62,584 bases of DNA, taken from NCBI GenBank assembly GCA_026415675.1, contig JAOAGQ010000063.1, positions 1 through 62,584 on the forward strand. Direction: 5' to 3'. The DNA is from Syntrophorhabdaceae bacterium. GTDB lineage: Bacteria; Desulfobacterota; Syntrophorhabdia; Syntrophorhabdales; Syntrophorhabdaceae. Positions 43,148 through 53,400 of this stretch are shown one piece after another (the stretch's first letter is position 1; each line of letters begins with the position of its first letter). Both the position numbers and the translations under genes were made by a program. The notes beneath the pieces are model-generated. The model was not told the DNA's origin, ran no database searches, and worked only from the letters and a program-made list of their open reading frames with translations.

Positions 43148-45241
43148 ATGAAAAAGTATGAGCCTGATTCAATAAGAAATGTAGGTATTTTTTCGCATGG
43201 AGGGGAAGGAAAGACTTCAATCGTTGAGGCCATGCTTTTTCTTTCCGGTGAAAATACAAGGCTCGGAAAGGTTGACGATGGAACATCCCTTATGGACTAT
43301 GAACCTGAGGAGATAGAGAGGAAGATCACCATATCTTCTTCCCTTGCCTGTTTTGAATGGAACAAGCACAAGTTTAATTTTATAGATACCCCTGGTGATG
43401 ACAATTTTGTAGCGGATGCCTATTCGTCCATGAGGGTGGTTGATGGTGCCGTCATAGTTGTAGGGGCGGTTTCAGGGGTTCAGGTTCAGACGGAGAAGGT
43501 ATGGGGGTACGCAAACGAGTTTTCAATTCCCAGGGCGATTTTTATTAATAAGCTCGACAGGGAAAGGTCTGACTTTGAGAGGACCCTTGATGACATAAAA
43601 AAGAGCTTCCCCGATAAGTCGATACTTGCCATACAGATACCGATCGGTAAGGAGGAGAACTTTACCGGTGTTGTTGACCTCCTAAACATGAAGGCCTATA
43701 TCTTTAAAAAAGATGGCTCCGGTGCCTTCGATACCGGAGACATACCAGGAGATTTAAAAGGGGAGGCGGAAAGTTACAGGGAAAAACTCATAGAGACCTC
43801 CGTAGAGATGGACGATGAGGTGATGGAGCGTTATCTCAACGGTGATGAAATAAAGGAAGAAGAAATCGCAAGGTGTCTGAAGGAGGGGATAAAATCGGGA
43901 AAAATCGTACCTGTCCTTTGCGGTTCAGGGACGAAGAACATAGGTATTCCGATGCTCCTAAATGCCATCATTACATTCTTCCCCCACCCCACTTATAAAC
44001 CTGTGGTGGAAGGTGTTGACCCCAAGACAGGGGAAGTGATAAAGAGGGAGGCTACTGTCAATGCGCCTTTCAGCGCCTATGTTTTCAAAACCATAACAGA
44101 CCCCTTTGCGGGCAAATTAACCCTCTTCAGGGTATATTCCGGAGAGCTACACCCCGATACAACCGTATTGAATACGGTAAAGGAGACAAAGGAGAGGATA
44201 GGACAGATATTCTACCTCGTTGGAAAAAAACAGAAACCTGCCGCATCCGCTACAGTTGGAGATATAGCGGTTGTGGCCAAATTAAAGGATGTGGCAACAG
44301 GAGATACGTTATGCGATGAGAAGGCCCCGATAAGGTATAGCGGGGTAAAGATTACACCTCCCATCATCTCCTTCTCCTTACAGCCTAAATCCAAAGGCGA
44401 TGAGGACAAGCTCAATAACTCCCTTGCAAGACTCATGGAAGAAGACTTGACCGTAAAATACTCGAGAGACGAACAGACAAAGGAGTTTATCCTCTCAGGC
44501 ATGGGCCAGGTACATATTGAGGTGATCGTTGAGAAGTTGAAGAGAAAATTCGGGGTCGATGTGGAGTTGAAGGAGCCAAAGGTACCGTATAAAGAGACGA
44601 TAAAGGGTACCGCTAAGGTACAGGGTAAATACAAAAGACAATCCGGTGGAAGGGGGCAGTACGGGGATACATGGCTTGAACTTCAACCCCTTCCGAGAGG
44701 TGCAGGTTTTGAGTTTGTCGACAAGATAGTAGGGGGGGTAATACCGAGACAGTACATCCCTGCAGTGGAGAAAGGTATCGTTGAGGCGATGGCCCAGGGC
44801 ATCCTCGCGGGATACCCCGTTACAGACTTCAGGGTCATTCTATACGATGGTTCTTACCATGAAGTAGACTCATCAGAGATGGCCTTCAAAATAGCCGCAT
44901 CGATGGGATTCAAAAAGGGCCTTGAGCAGGCTCAACCTACCCTTCTTGAACCGATCATGAAGATGGAAGTGATAGTCCCCGACGAGTACATGGGTGATAT
45001 CATGGGAGATTTGAATTCGAGGAGGGGGAAGATCTTAGGTGTTGAATCGAAAGGCCACAACCAGGTGGTGAAGGCCGCAGTCCCCATGGCCGAGGTATTG
45101 AAATATGCCCCTGACCTTAAATCCATGACAGGGGGAAGGGGTACGTTCACCATGGAATTTTCCCACTATGAAGAGGTGCCCCCACACCTTGCCCAGAAGA
45201 TCATAGAACAGGCAAAAAAGGAAAGGGAAGCGGAAAAATAG
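43148..45241 (+). CDS. fusA: EF-G-like translational GTPase (EF-G2 type)
   Basis: A 697-residue, five-domain elongation-factor-G homologue. Its GTP-binding motifs deviate from classical EF-G: G1 is SHGGEGKTS instead of AHIDAGKTT, and G3 is DTPGDDNF, lacking the catalytic His of DTPGHVDF; G4 is NKLD. The other domains are normal, e.g. GMGQVHIEVIVEKLKRKFGV and RRGKILG near the C-terminus. This matches the second EF-G group (EF-G2), which is not embedded in the rpsL-rpsG-tuf operon, so it may have an accessory role. The ATG at 43148 has AAAGGAG; the upstream in-frame start overlaps that site. Confidence 0.9.
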   Translation: MKKYEPDSIRNVGIFSHGGEGKTSIVEAMLFLSGENTRLGKVDDGTSLMDYEPEEIERKITISSSLACFEWNKHKFNFIDTPGDDNFVADAYSSMRVVDGAVIVVGAVSGVQVQTEKVWGYANEFSIPRAIFINKLDRERSDFERTLDDIKKSFPDKSILAIQIPIGKEENFTGVVDLLNMKAYIFKKDGSGAFDTGDIPGDLKGEAESYREKLIETSVEMDDEVMERYLNGDEIKEEEIARCLKEGIKSGKIVPVLCGSGTKNIGIPMLLNAIITFFPHPTYKPVVEGVDPKTGEVIKREATVNAPFSAYVFKTITDPFAGKLTLFRVYSGELHPDTTVLNTVKETKERIGQIFYLVGKKQKPAASATVGDIAVVAKLKDVATGDTLCDEKAPIRYSGVKITPPIISFSLQPKSKGDEDKLNNSLARLMEEDLTVKYSRDEQTKEFILSGMGQVHIEVIVEKLKRKFGVDVELKEPKVPYKETIKGTAKVQGKYKRQSGGRGQYGDTWLELQPLPRGAGFEFVDKIVGGVIPRQYIPAVEKGIVEAMAQGILAGYPVTDFRVILYDGSYHEVDSSEMAFKIAASMGFKKGLEQAQPTLLEPIMKMEVIVPDEYMGDIMGDLNSRRGKILGVESKGHNQVVKAAVPMAEVLKYAPDLKSMTGGRGTFTMEFSHYEEVPPHLAQKIIEQAKKEREAEK

Positions 45242-45250
45242 ACTTTAACC

Positions 45251-45691
45251 ATGAGGGCCGTTGTACAGAGGGTCAAAAAGGCATCCGTTGAGGTGGACGG
45301 AAAGGTTGTAGGGGAGATAGGGCAGGGTTTTCTCGTCCTTCTCGGTGTTGCGCATAAGGATACGAAAGAAGATGTCGATTGGATGGTTGAAAAGGTATTG
45401 AACTTGAGGATATTCGAGAACGAGGAAGGGAAATTTGACAGATCCCTCTTGGATATAGACGGGGATCTCCTCGTTGTATCCCAGTTTACCTTATACGGCG
45501 ATTGTTCTAAAGGGAGAAGGCCTTCCTTTTCCAGTGCGATGGAGCCTCATAAGGCAAAGGAACTATACGACCTTTTCATTGCAAAGGCAAAAGAACGGGT
45601 AAAACGGGTGGAAAGTGGCATTTTTCAGGCAATGATGGACGTCCATCTCGTAAATCAAGGCCCGGTAACATTGATCATCGAGTCTCCTTAA
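45251..45691 (+). CDS. dtd: D-aminoacyl-tRNA deacylase
   Basis: A 146-residue DTD, which removes D-amino acids (and glycine) from mischarged tRNA. Both active-site motifs are present: SQFTLYGDCSKGRRPSF (the SQFTLY motif) and NQGPVTLIIES (the GPVT motif with the cross-subunit cis-Pro). Starts 9 bases after the EF-G-like gene, so the two form a translation-related pair. Confidence 0.96.
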   Translation: MRAVVQRVKKASVEVDGKVVGEIGQGFLVLLGVAHKDTKEDVDWMVEKVLNLRIFENEEGKFDRSLLDIDGDLLVVSQFTLYGDCSKGRRPSFSSAMEPHKAKELYDLFIAKAKERVKRVESGIFQAMMDVHLVNQGPVTLIIESP

Positions 45692-45715
45692 CGCACAAAA
45701 AGGGACAAGAGCCTT

Positions 45716-47368
45716 ATGGACTATGAGAGAATGCGGTATTTAAAAGTGGCGGCCCTTATCGTGGCTGTACTGTCCATATCCCTATCAGGCCTTAACAACC
45801 ATGACTTATGGACACCGGATGAGCCGAGGGTAGCAGAGATAGGAAGGGAGATGGCACTGACCGGTAACTGGTTTGTGCCCATGCTAAACGGAAGGTATTT
45901 CCTCGAGGAACCTCCCCTTTATTACGCAAGTATTGCCTTTATTTTTAAACTTACAGGGTATGTATCCGATGGATTGGCGAGGGTGCCTTCCGCCTTATAC
46001 GGAATGGCAGGGGTATTCGCGACATTCCTCATCGCTTATACCCTATTCGGTACGAAAATAGGCCTCATCTCTGCCTTTATTCTTGCCACGTCCTTTGAAT
46101 ATCTGAGGGTCTCCCACTGGGTGGTCGTCGATAGTGCCCTTTCATGTTTTATTTATTTTGCTATGTGGGCCTTTCTTAAGGGCTATCTAAGTAATGATAA
46201 AGGGGATAAATGGCGCTACTATATGCTTTTATATCTATTTTCAACCCTCGCCTTTTTTGTGAAGGGTTTTATAGGTATAGGGGTGCCTGCTGTTGCCATA
46301 CTCGTATTTTTGATCTTTGATAGAAACCTAAAAGAGGTATTGGGGATGCACCTCTTTGCAGGTATTCTTCTATTTACCATCTCCCTTGGATTCTGGGTAT
46401 GGGGTCTCTACAGTCAGGGGGGCCTCGACTACCTCAAGGTTTTCTTTATAGATAACAACCTCATGCGTTTTCTTCCAGGGGGAAAATCGGGCCACCAGCG
46501 GCCGTTCTATTATTATCTCACCGAATTCCCCGCAGGATTCCTCCCCTGGTCAATCTTTCTCCTTCCTGCCTTCTATTATATCTTTTCAAAAGGCCCAACC
46601 CATAACAGAAGGGCCTTACTCTTTTTGAAGTGTTATTTTATATCGGGCTTTATACTCTTTAGTATTGCCTCAACGAAAAGGATACTATATCTGTTGCCCC
46701 TATTTGCCCCCATCTCCATAATCATTGGATACTATGTGGACTATCTGATTAAATCACAGAAAGTAAAAGGTCTCGATAGGTTTTTTATGGGTGTCTATGG
46801 CATAATCTACCCCTTGTTAGGCCTATTTCTCCTTATAGCCTATTTTTATCTCCCCAAAAATTATGGTCTCTCCGTCTCAAAAGGAACTGCTATAGCCCTT
46901 TTTGTCATATGCCCAATTATCATCGTGGTATCTACCATATCTTTGATAAGACTTAAGAAAGGAGAGAGAGAGGGGTTTTTTATCTTAAGCGGGGTAGCCC
47001 TTGTGGCAGTTCTTCTTTTTTCCTTAAACTATATAGCCCCCGAACTGGATAGATATAAGAGTTTAAAGCCCTTTGCGATGAAGGTCGGGGCTTATGTACC
47101 TAAGGATTTGCCCCTATACGGTTATAGACCTGATGAGACTTTAAGGGGTTTTATCCCCTTCTATACAGGCAGGTTTATCAGAGAGATAAAAAACCCGGAT
47201 GAGGTCTTACCCCTTCTCAAAAAAGGTGGAAGGATATACATAGTAATCAGAGATAAAGAAGATGAAATTAGAAAAGAACTGGAAAATATGGGCTTCTCCT
47301 TGGTCATAGAGCAACCTATGGGTCAGGAAAGGTCTTTAAGCCTCTACAGGGGTGGGGTTGATCCTTAA
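45716..47368 (+). CDS. ArnT-like GT39/GT83 membrane glycosyltransferase
   Basis: A 550-residue GT-C glycosyltransferase with about twelve membrane segments. The first loop reads LWTPDEPRVAEIGREMALTG and then NWFVPMLNGRYFLEEPPLYY, the acidic DE being the likely catalytic site. It is a distant paralogue of the protein at 10043-11734. The C-terminal 100 residues form a soluble periplasmic domain. It begins 24 bases after dtd. The acceptor is unknown. Confidence 0.88.
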   Translation: MDYERMRYLKVAALIVAVLSISLSGLNNHDLWTPDEPRVAEIGREMALTGNWFVPMLNGRYFLEEPPLYYASIAFIFKLTGYVSDGLARVPSALYGMAGVFATFLIAYTLFGTKIGLISAFILATSFEYLRVSHWVVVDSALSCFIYFAMWAFLKGYLSNDKGDKWRYYMLLYLFSTLAFFVKGFIGIGVPAVAILVFLIFDRNLKEVLGMHLFAGILLFTISLGFWVWGLYSQGGLDYLKVFFIDNNLMRFLPGGKSGHQRPFYYYLTEFPAGFLPWSIFLLPAFYYIFSKGPTHNRRALLFLKCYFISGFILFSIASTKRILYLLPLFAPISIIIGYYVDYLIKSQKVKGLDRFFMGVYGIIYPLLGLFLLIAYFYLPKNYGLSVSKGTAIALFVICPIIIVVSTISLIRLKKGEREGFFILSGVALVAVLLFSLNYIAPELDRYKSLKPFAMKVGAYVPKDLPLYGYRPDETLRGFIPFYTGRFIREIKNPDEVLPLLKKGGRIYIVIRDKEDEIRKELENMGFSLVIEQPMGQERSLSLYRGGVDP

Positions 47369-47383
47369 AACTTTTGTCTTCAG

Positions 47384-47409
47384 TCTCCCCTTAGAGGATA
47401 TGGGGGAGA
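47384..47409. terminator. Possible terminator hairpin between convergent genes
   Basis: TCTCCCC (47384-47390) pairs with GGGGAGA (47403-47409) across a 12-base loop, followed by TAAAAAA. The stem lies between the glycosyltransferase and the giant secreted protein gene. The loop is long and no T-run follows on the plus strand, so it is only moderately convincing. Confidence 0.4.
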
Positions 47410-47430
47410 TAAAAAACCTATTATCTATCC

Positions 47431-50400
47431 CTACCGCACTTTTATCCAGTATGCCTTCCCTTTGTTAAAATAGATTAAAGGCTCTATATTTAACGGGAAA
47501 TCGGGGTCTTCATGTCTTGCCCTCCAGGTACCATTCTCCCATCCCCATATAATATCCCATTTACCCTTGTGGGGCTCCATGAAAGATGAGACGGCTGTGT
47601 TATCTTTCCCTGCCCATCCTATGAGGTTCCATCCTTTATGTTCAGGGAATCTCCATTCCCCTTGAGGGGTCCCCGAGACCGTGAATACGGCATCCTTGTT
47701 CATGTATACCCAGTACCCGAGACCTCCATCTATCCTGCCAAGGGTGGATGTGGTTAATTTATCTGTTTTATAAAACTTCCATACCTTAAACTCGTTGTCG
47801 TATCCCCACACTACCCTGAGATTGTTGCTTATATCTTTTAGTATTACATTGCACGAACTATCCTCAGGTTGAACAGGAAGGGAGATAAAATTCCATCCAC
47901 TATTTAGGGTGAGTCTGTACATACCAGGGGGGATCTTTATGAATGTAACCTCTATTTCCTTGTTTCCATCCATCGTGAGGGTGCATGTATCCTGTTGGGT
48001 ACATTCCGTATTTCCCCATCCAAAAAGATACGAATCGCTGGAAGAGATTGCCGAAACGGTTATGGATTGGCCGTGGCTGAATATGAGAGTGCAGTTGCCT
48101 GTACAATCCCCTCTCGATGTACTTACTCTACCGGACCCTGTCCCTGCAAATTTTATTGTCAGGGTCTTAGGTCCTATCACCCATACTGCCGCTGCGTTCC
48201 ACTCCTTGCCCTTTGTATCCGTATAGGAGACCCTGAGGGCCGTTCCATCCGCTACTTTCAGTGTATCGGACCCTCCTGTTGTGGTGGTGAGCGTTACATC
48301 TTTCTGAAATACACCGTCCACCCCCGTTAAGGTAATGGTCTTTACCCCTGCCTCCGCGGAAGTATAGAGTTTGGCGACAATTGTCTGACCCGAAACATTT
48401 TCATCCTCGATCCTTATTTTCATGCTGCTCTGTGTATCCGTATACACAGTACGGTCAAGGATTATCCTCTGGGGTCTGAAGATAGCCCCCTGATAAGCCT
48501 CTGTCTTGATCGTAGAATCCATCCTTGCCGCCTCAACGATGGACCCTGTATTTTCCAGTATAACGATATTTTTTACCGTATAAGGTCCGTTTATCCCTGA
48601 GGCACTAATCTCTCTCCCTGGAAATATCAAAGACAGGTTCTGTTCCTGGTCTTGTTCGGCCTCTATCTGTTGACCCAAAGACCTTGAGATAAAAGCGTTT
48701 CCCGTTTCGTCGTAGAGGTCGGCCCTGAGACTAAACTTCCCCCTCTTTAAGGCTTTTACAGGGATAGTTACCATAATCCCGTCTACGGCATCGTTTCTGA
48801 TATCATAAAGGTGTACTGTATTGTTTCCGGTGAATGAAATCATCCCGTCTACGGCCTCGGCCATACCTATCGATGGAGGTGTAAGATTTTCGATAGATGT
48901 CCAGGTAAAAACAAGGGAGCCGTCAGATGCGGTGGCACCGGAAAATGCATGTTTTAAAGTTCCCGAATCCGTTACCTTCTTTATAACAGGCGACTGGCCT
49001 TGATTTAAGTCCTTCTCCACCTTATAAATCTCATCTTCCGTGCCCGAATGTTTGCGGTAGGCGATGATCGCCTTATTCTGATAGATGCTTATCTTCGGGT
49101 CTTCTATCAAGTACCCCCCGGAATCGAGGGTCTCATGTATCTGAAAATTAGAAGACCTCGTAAGGTATAGCTTATCTTCCTGACCCTGCCTTTTTATATA
49201 AGCGATTATTGCCTCCGAACCAAAAAGGGCAACGCTCGGCATAAGCTCTGCTGCATTATCCGTTGGGGTGATTTTTAACGGGGAACCCCACTGACCTGTC
49301 CCCACATTATAGACCACATAATAGATATCGCTGTCTGAATTTATATTCCCCGTTGCAGACCAGTTGTCTTTGGTGTTATCCGCTAAATCAAAGATTTTTC
49401 CGTCTCCGTCTTTCACCCAGACTATATGGAACCTTCCTTCTCCATCGGAGGCCAAGGCGGGCATATAGTCCGCCGCCGTATCGTCTGTCGTCGGGATAAC
49501 GGCAGGGGTGCTCCAATACGGTGTCGATGCGCCGGCATCGAAGATAGAGTAGTATAACTGCCTCCCCTTTGGGTCCATCGTATCCTCACGATTTGTGTTA
49601 TGTACCCATACTGCCATTGCCTTGTTTGAATTTGCATCATAGGCTACCCTTGCATTTCCGTCTGAGAAATCATCGTTTATTATACTTCCTGCACCGCTCC
49701 ATGAGGTGCCGTTGTAATATGCATAAGCGATGTCCTGGTTCTTAAGTATCGTATGGAGATTATTCCCTGTTATGTTTTTATCGAGCTTGTTACTTGTCCA
49801 CACCGCGAGGGCCTTGCCATCTTTTAGGAACGTGACATCCGTATCCATCTCCCAGAGTGTATTATCTGTGAGCCTCATCTCACTTCCCCAACTCCCCCCT
49901 GAATAGATCTTCCCGTACACTTCTGGGTTTATTGAAGTGGAAGATGGGGATATATCTTTCGTATAGACCATGATTTTTCTGCCGGATGTATCCGTTGCCA
50001 CGGCGGTGGAGGGATAATATCTTTTCCCCGCCTCCATCGGCGTTTTCCTCGATTCCAGGGTGACGGTTATGGTCCCTGCCGCATCTCCCATGCTGCCGAA
50101 TCTGTATGGACCTATGACGAAAGGTTCGCAGAGATCCCCGCTTATGCTATCCCAGAAGAGGGAGCCAAATACCGTGATGGGGATGGTGATTTCACCGCCA
50201 AAGGCCTCCTGTTTTAACCCCCCTGCCGTTGTGTAGCCTAGTTTTATCTGTAGTGTTGCCGTAGGGCTGCCTTTTACACCGAGCTTTGCCACCCCGAAGG
50301 CTGCCGAGGCAGAGGCGGTCAGGTCAAGTTGAATCGTTGTTCCAGGGGCGAATGTAAGTTTACTGAACTTCAGCTTTTCATCGAGGACAAGGGCGGCATT

Positions 50401-53400
50401 TACAAAGACCTTTATGTTACCCCCGACATCCATTGCTACTGTTATAGGAACTCCGTATACGACAATGGTCTTGCTTGCCAGGGTCTTCTCCGGTAAAGGA
50501 AAGTTCAGTTCCCCATATACACTTCCCGTCGTTCCTGGAAGTAGATTGAATGATCTATCGAATTGACCCTCTATCTCCCCCTTTATGGTGAACCCCTTGC
50601 CCAGTATCTCTCCCTTAAATTCTGCCTGGCCGAGAAAACCCGTATTCTCGTTCAGATAAAAATCCGCACCGATTGTTGATGTAAAATTTACCTCCTCCTC
50701 TTCTGCGCCGAGAACAGGCACCCATGAAGGTATAGGGTTTGACCAGATGAAATCGGTAGGGTAGGTGAAGGTGATACGGTATCTGTCTTTATCATCCTCA
50801 AACTTTGATTCTATGGACTTGACTATTGTCTTCACCCCATCGAACCATCCGGGGAGGGTGATCGCCTTTATGGGGTACTCCTGTTCCACGACAGAGTTAT
50901 CACTCATAATGGCGCTTACGGTTATATATTCCCCATTTTTCGCCTCCGCCATATTGAATTCTGCCTCATACGGTTCTGCGGTATCCTCCTTTATCGTGTT
51001 ACCCATCTTAAAGGTTACCTTCTTTACCGTCCTTGTATCCCCCGGGGGTAGTTTCGGGATGGCGGTAAATTTGTTCTTCGCCTCAATCCCCGTGATGTAA
51101 GTGCCAAAGGTATCTCCTTCCATACCGTCATTCTGGGCGGAGACCTCAATACCTGCTGCAAAGACCTCATATATCTTTTCTTGAGGGGTGGTATCGGGAC
51201 ATTGATAATTACCCCCTGACAGTTCAGGGGTTACGGATACATTATAAAGGCCGATTTTATCCCCTAACGTGAGGCCTGATGTAGCTATTAACTGGGCATT
51301 GAATGGGGTAAGCTTTTCTATATCTTCATTGTCGAACGTATATCCCGTTGCACCGCCAGGGACCTGGGAGAAAACATATTTTGCCTTCCAGAAGGGGGTA
51401 TCCTCGCCGTCAACATCCTTGATCATGACAGGAAGGGGGGTGTCAAGGGGTTTTTTCACAACCCCTGAGCGCTTTAAGGGCTCATAAAGGGCAATCTCAG
51501 GGTATCCCATGTTCAACGTACCTGAGGCCATGCCCCCTATCTGGACATCGGAACCATCGGCAGGGATTTTTGCCTTTGCCCCGGAGCCTGCTGTTAGGGC
51601 ACCGTATTCTGCGCAGGGGGTAGGTGTCTGAAGGTTGTATCGGATAAAGTAGCATACAGGTATTCCCTTAGAGACTATTTCATTCATACCGTCGAATAGG
51701 ACCGTATTGCCCGAAAAGCCCCCGCTTTTAAGGAGAGAACCCTGCAAATCGTTACAGGATGACCCTTTATATAGATAAACGTTTGTTACATCCGTTATCT
51801 TCCCGTTCCCCATAAAGGCAAAAGTCATTTTCTCAAGGGCAATATCACGGTTGTTCCGGTCGTTGTTTTCGACCTTGATATGTAGCACATCGGCAGGTTC
51901 ACCTTTGAGATAAGGCTTATTTTTCGGGTTCATATCCCCTGGAATTATACGTAATTGGGGCAGAAGGAGGGGATATCTGTCTGTAATGCCGCTACTACTG
52001 AAAGAAGTGTCCCCTATGCCATCTTTGTTTGCATCTGTACCTGTGTATGTACTCCAGTAATTGCCCCCTGTATAAGGGCCTCCTACGACGTTCATCTCTT
52101 CTTTGAGCTCCGGCAGGTTGAATTCATTGGGACAGACTGTGGAACCACATTTGTTTTCCGTGTTAATAGAATTTGTTAAATAAGAGTAACCGGCGGCCTT
52201 CTTCTTGAAGACATTATTATAGAATTTATTGTTTCTTGCACCGTTATACATATAGAGGGCATAATAGTTTTCCTCGGATGTATTACCCATGAGGATATTT
52301 CCGGAAACATCCGCTGTTGTCCTTAACGGATGGTACTGCCCCCCGTGCATATATATCCCGGAGTTATACCCCGATACGTAATTACTCTCAATGATATTTT
52401 CCACCGCATCCCATCCTAAATAAATGCCTTCACGACCACTCCCGTTATTTTTGATGGCATTGTCTTTCACCACGTTCTTTTTTACGGTACTTTCATATCC
52501 GTTAAGATCAATACCCCAGAGGCATCCGTTCATCCCATTTTCTGTTATAAGGTTGCCCGAAGAGCCGTATTTTAAACTTATACCCCATGTATAATCATAG
52601 TCTCCCTGTGTACAGTTTATCGTATTACCCGAAATGAAGATGTCATCTCCTGGATAATTATGGAGGGCGTCCTCTCCTTGTCCTCCTAGCTTTATGCCGT
52701 ACATGGAATCATTTTTTGTAGAGACAGGGGTTAAGGTGTTTTTACTGATTATCCTGTTGTAAGATGGGGGAGATTCTTTTAGTGTAATCGACCTTGTATC
52801 ATTCTCACTTATATATAGTGGTCCACTTACGATCACCGAGGAAGCTCTATTTTTTGTAACAACGAAAGGCTGATTTTTTGCATACTGGATCTCAATTGGG
52901 CCATTTATAATGTTATTTTTTATGGACAGGGGGCTGTTTATAGATAAAGGATTAAAGATGCGCAATGTTTCGAAAGTATTGTTCTGAATAGTAATAGATG
53001 TATTCGTTGTTGCTGGAAATAGACTTACCTTCGCCCCCTGAAGGCTATTGTTCTGTAAAACAAAATCCGAGGAGGCGAGTAAGTTTATCGTACCTGCGCT
53101 TCCCTTATTATTTGTAAAATTATTTATTTTTAGCGTGGGTAGATAGTATTTATCGGATTCAAAAGAGAACCCGTTTAATATGTTATTCGAGAAAGAGCGT
53201 ACATATGAATCTTTTGTAGAGGTATAGTAATTTTTTAACGATACTTTCACAATGGTAGAGCTATCGGCACTGAAGACCCCTTTGTTGTCAAGAACAACTG
53301 AAATATTATCAAGGGTACCTCCCCGTATTTCAAGGTCTCCCCCTTCGTGGATATAGATTGTTGACGACAATTCAGATGTACCCTTTAAAGTTCCTCCTTC

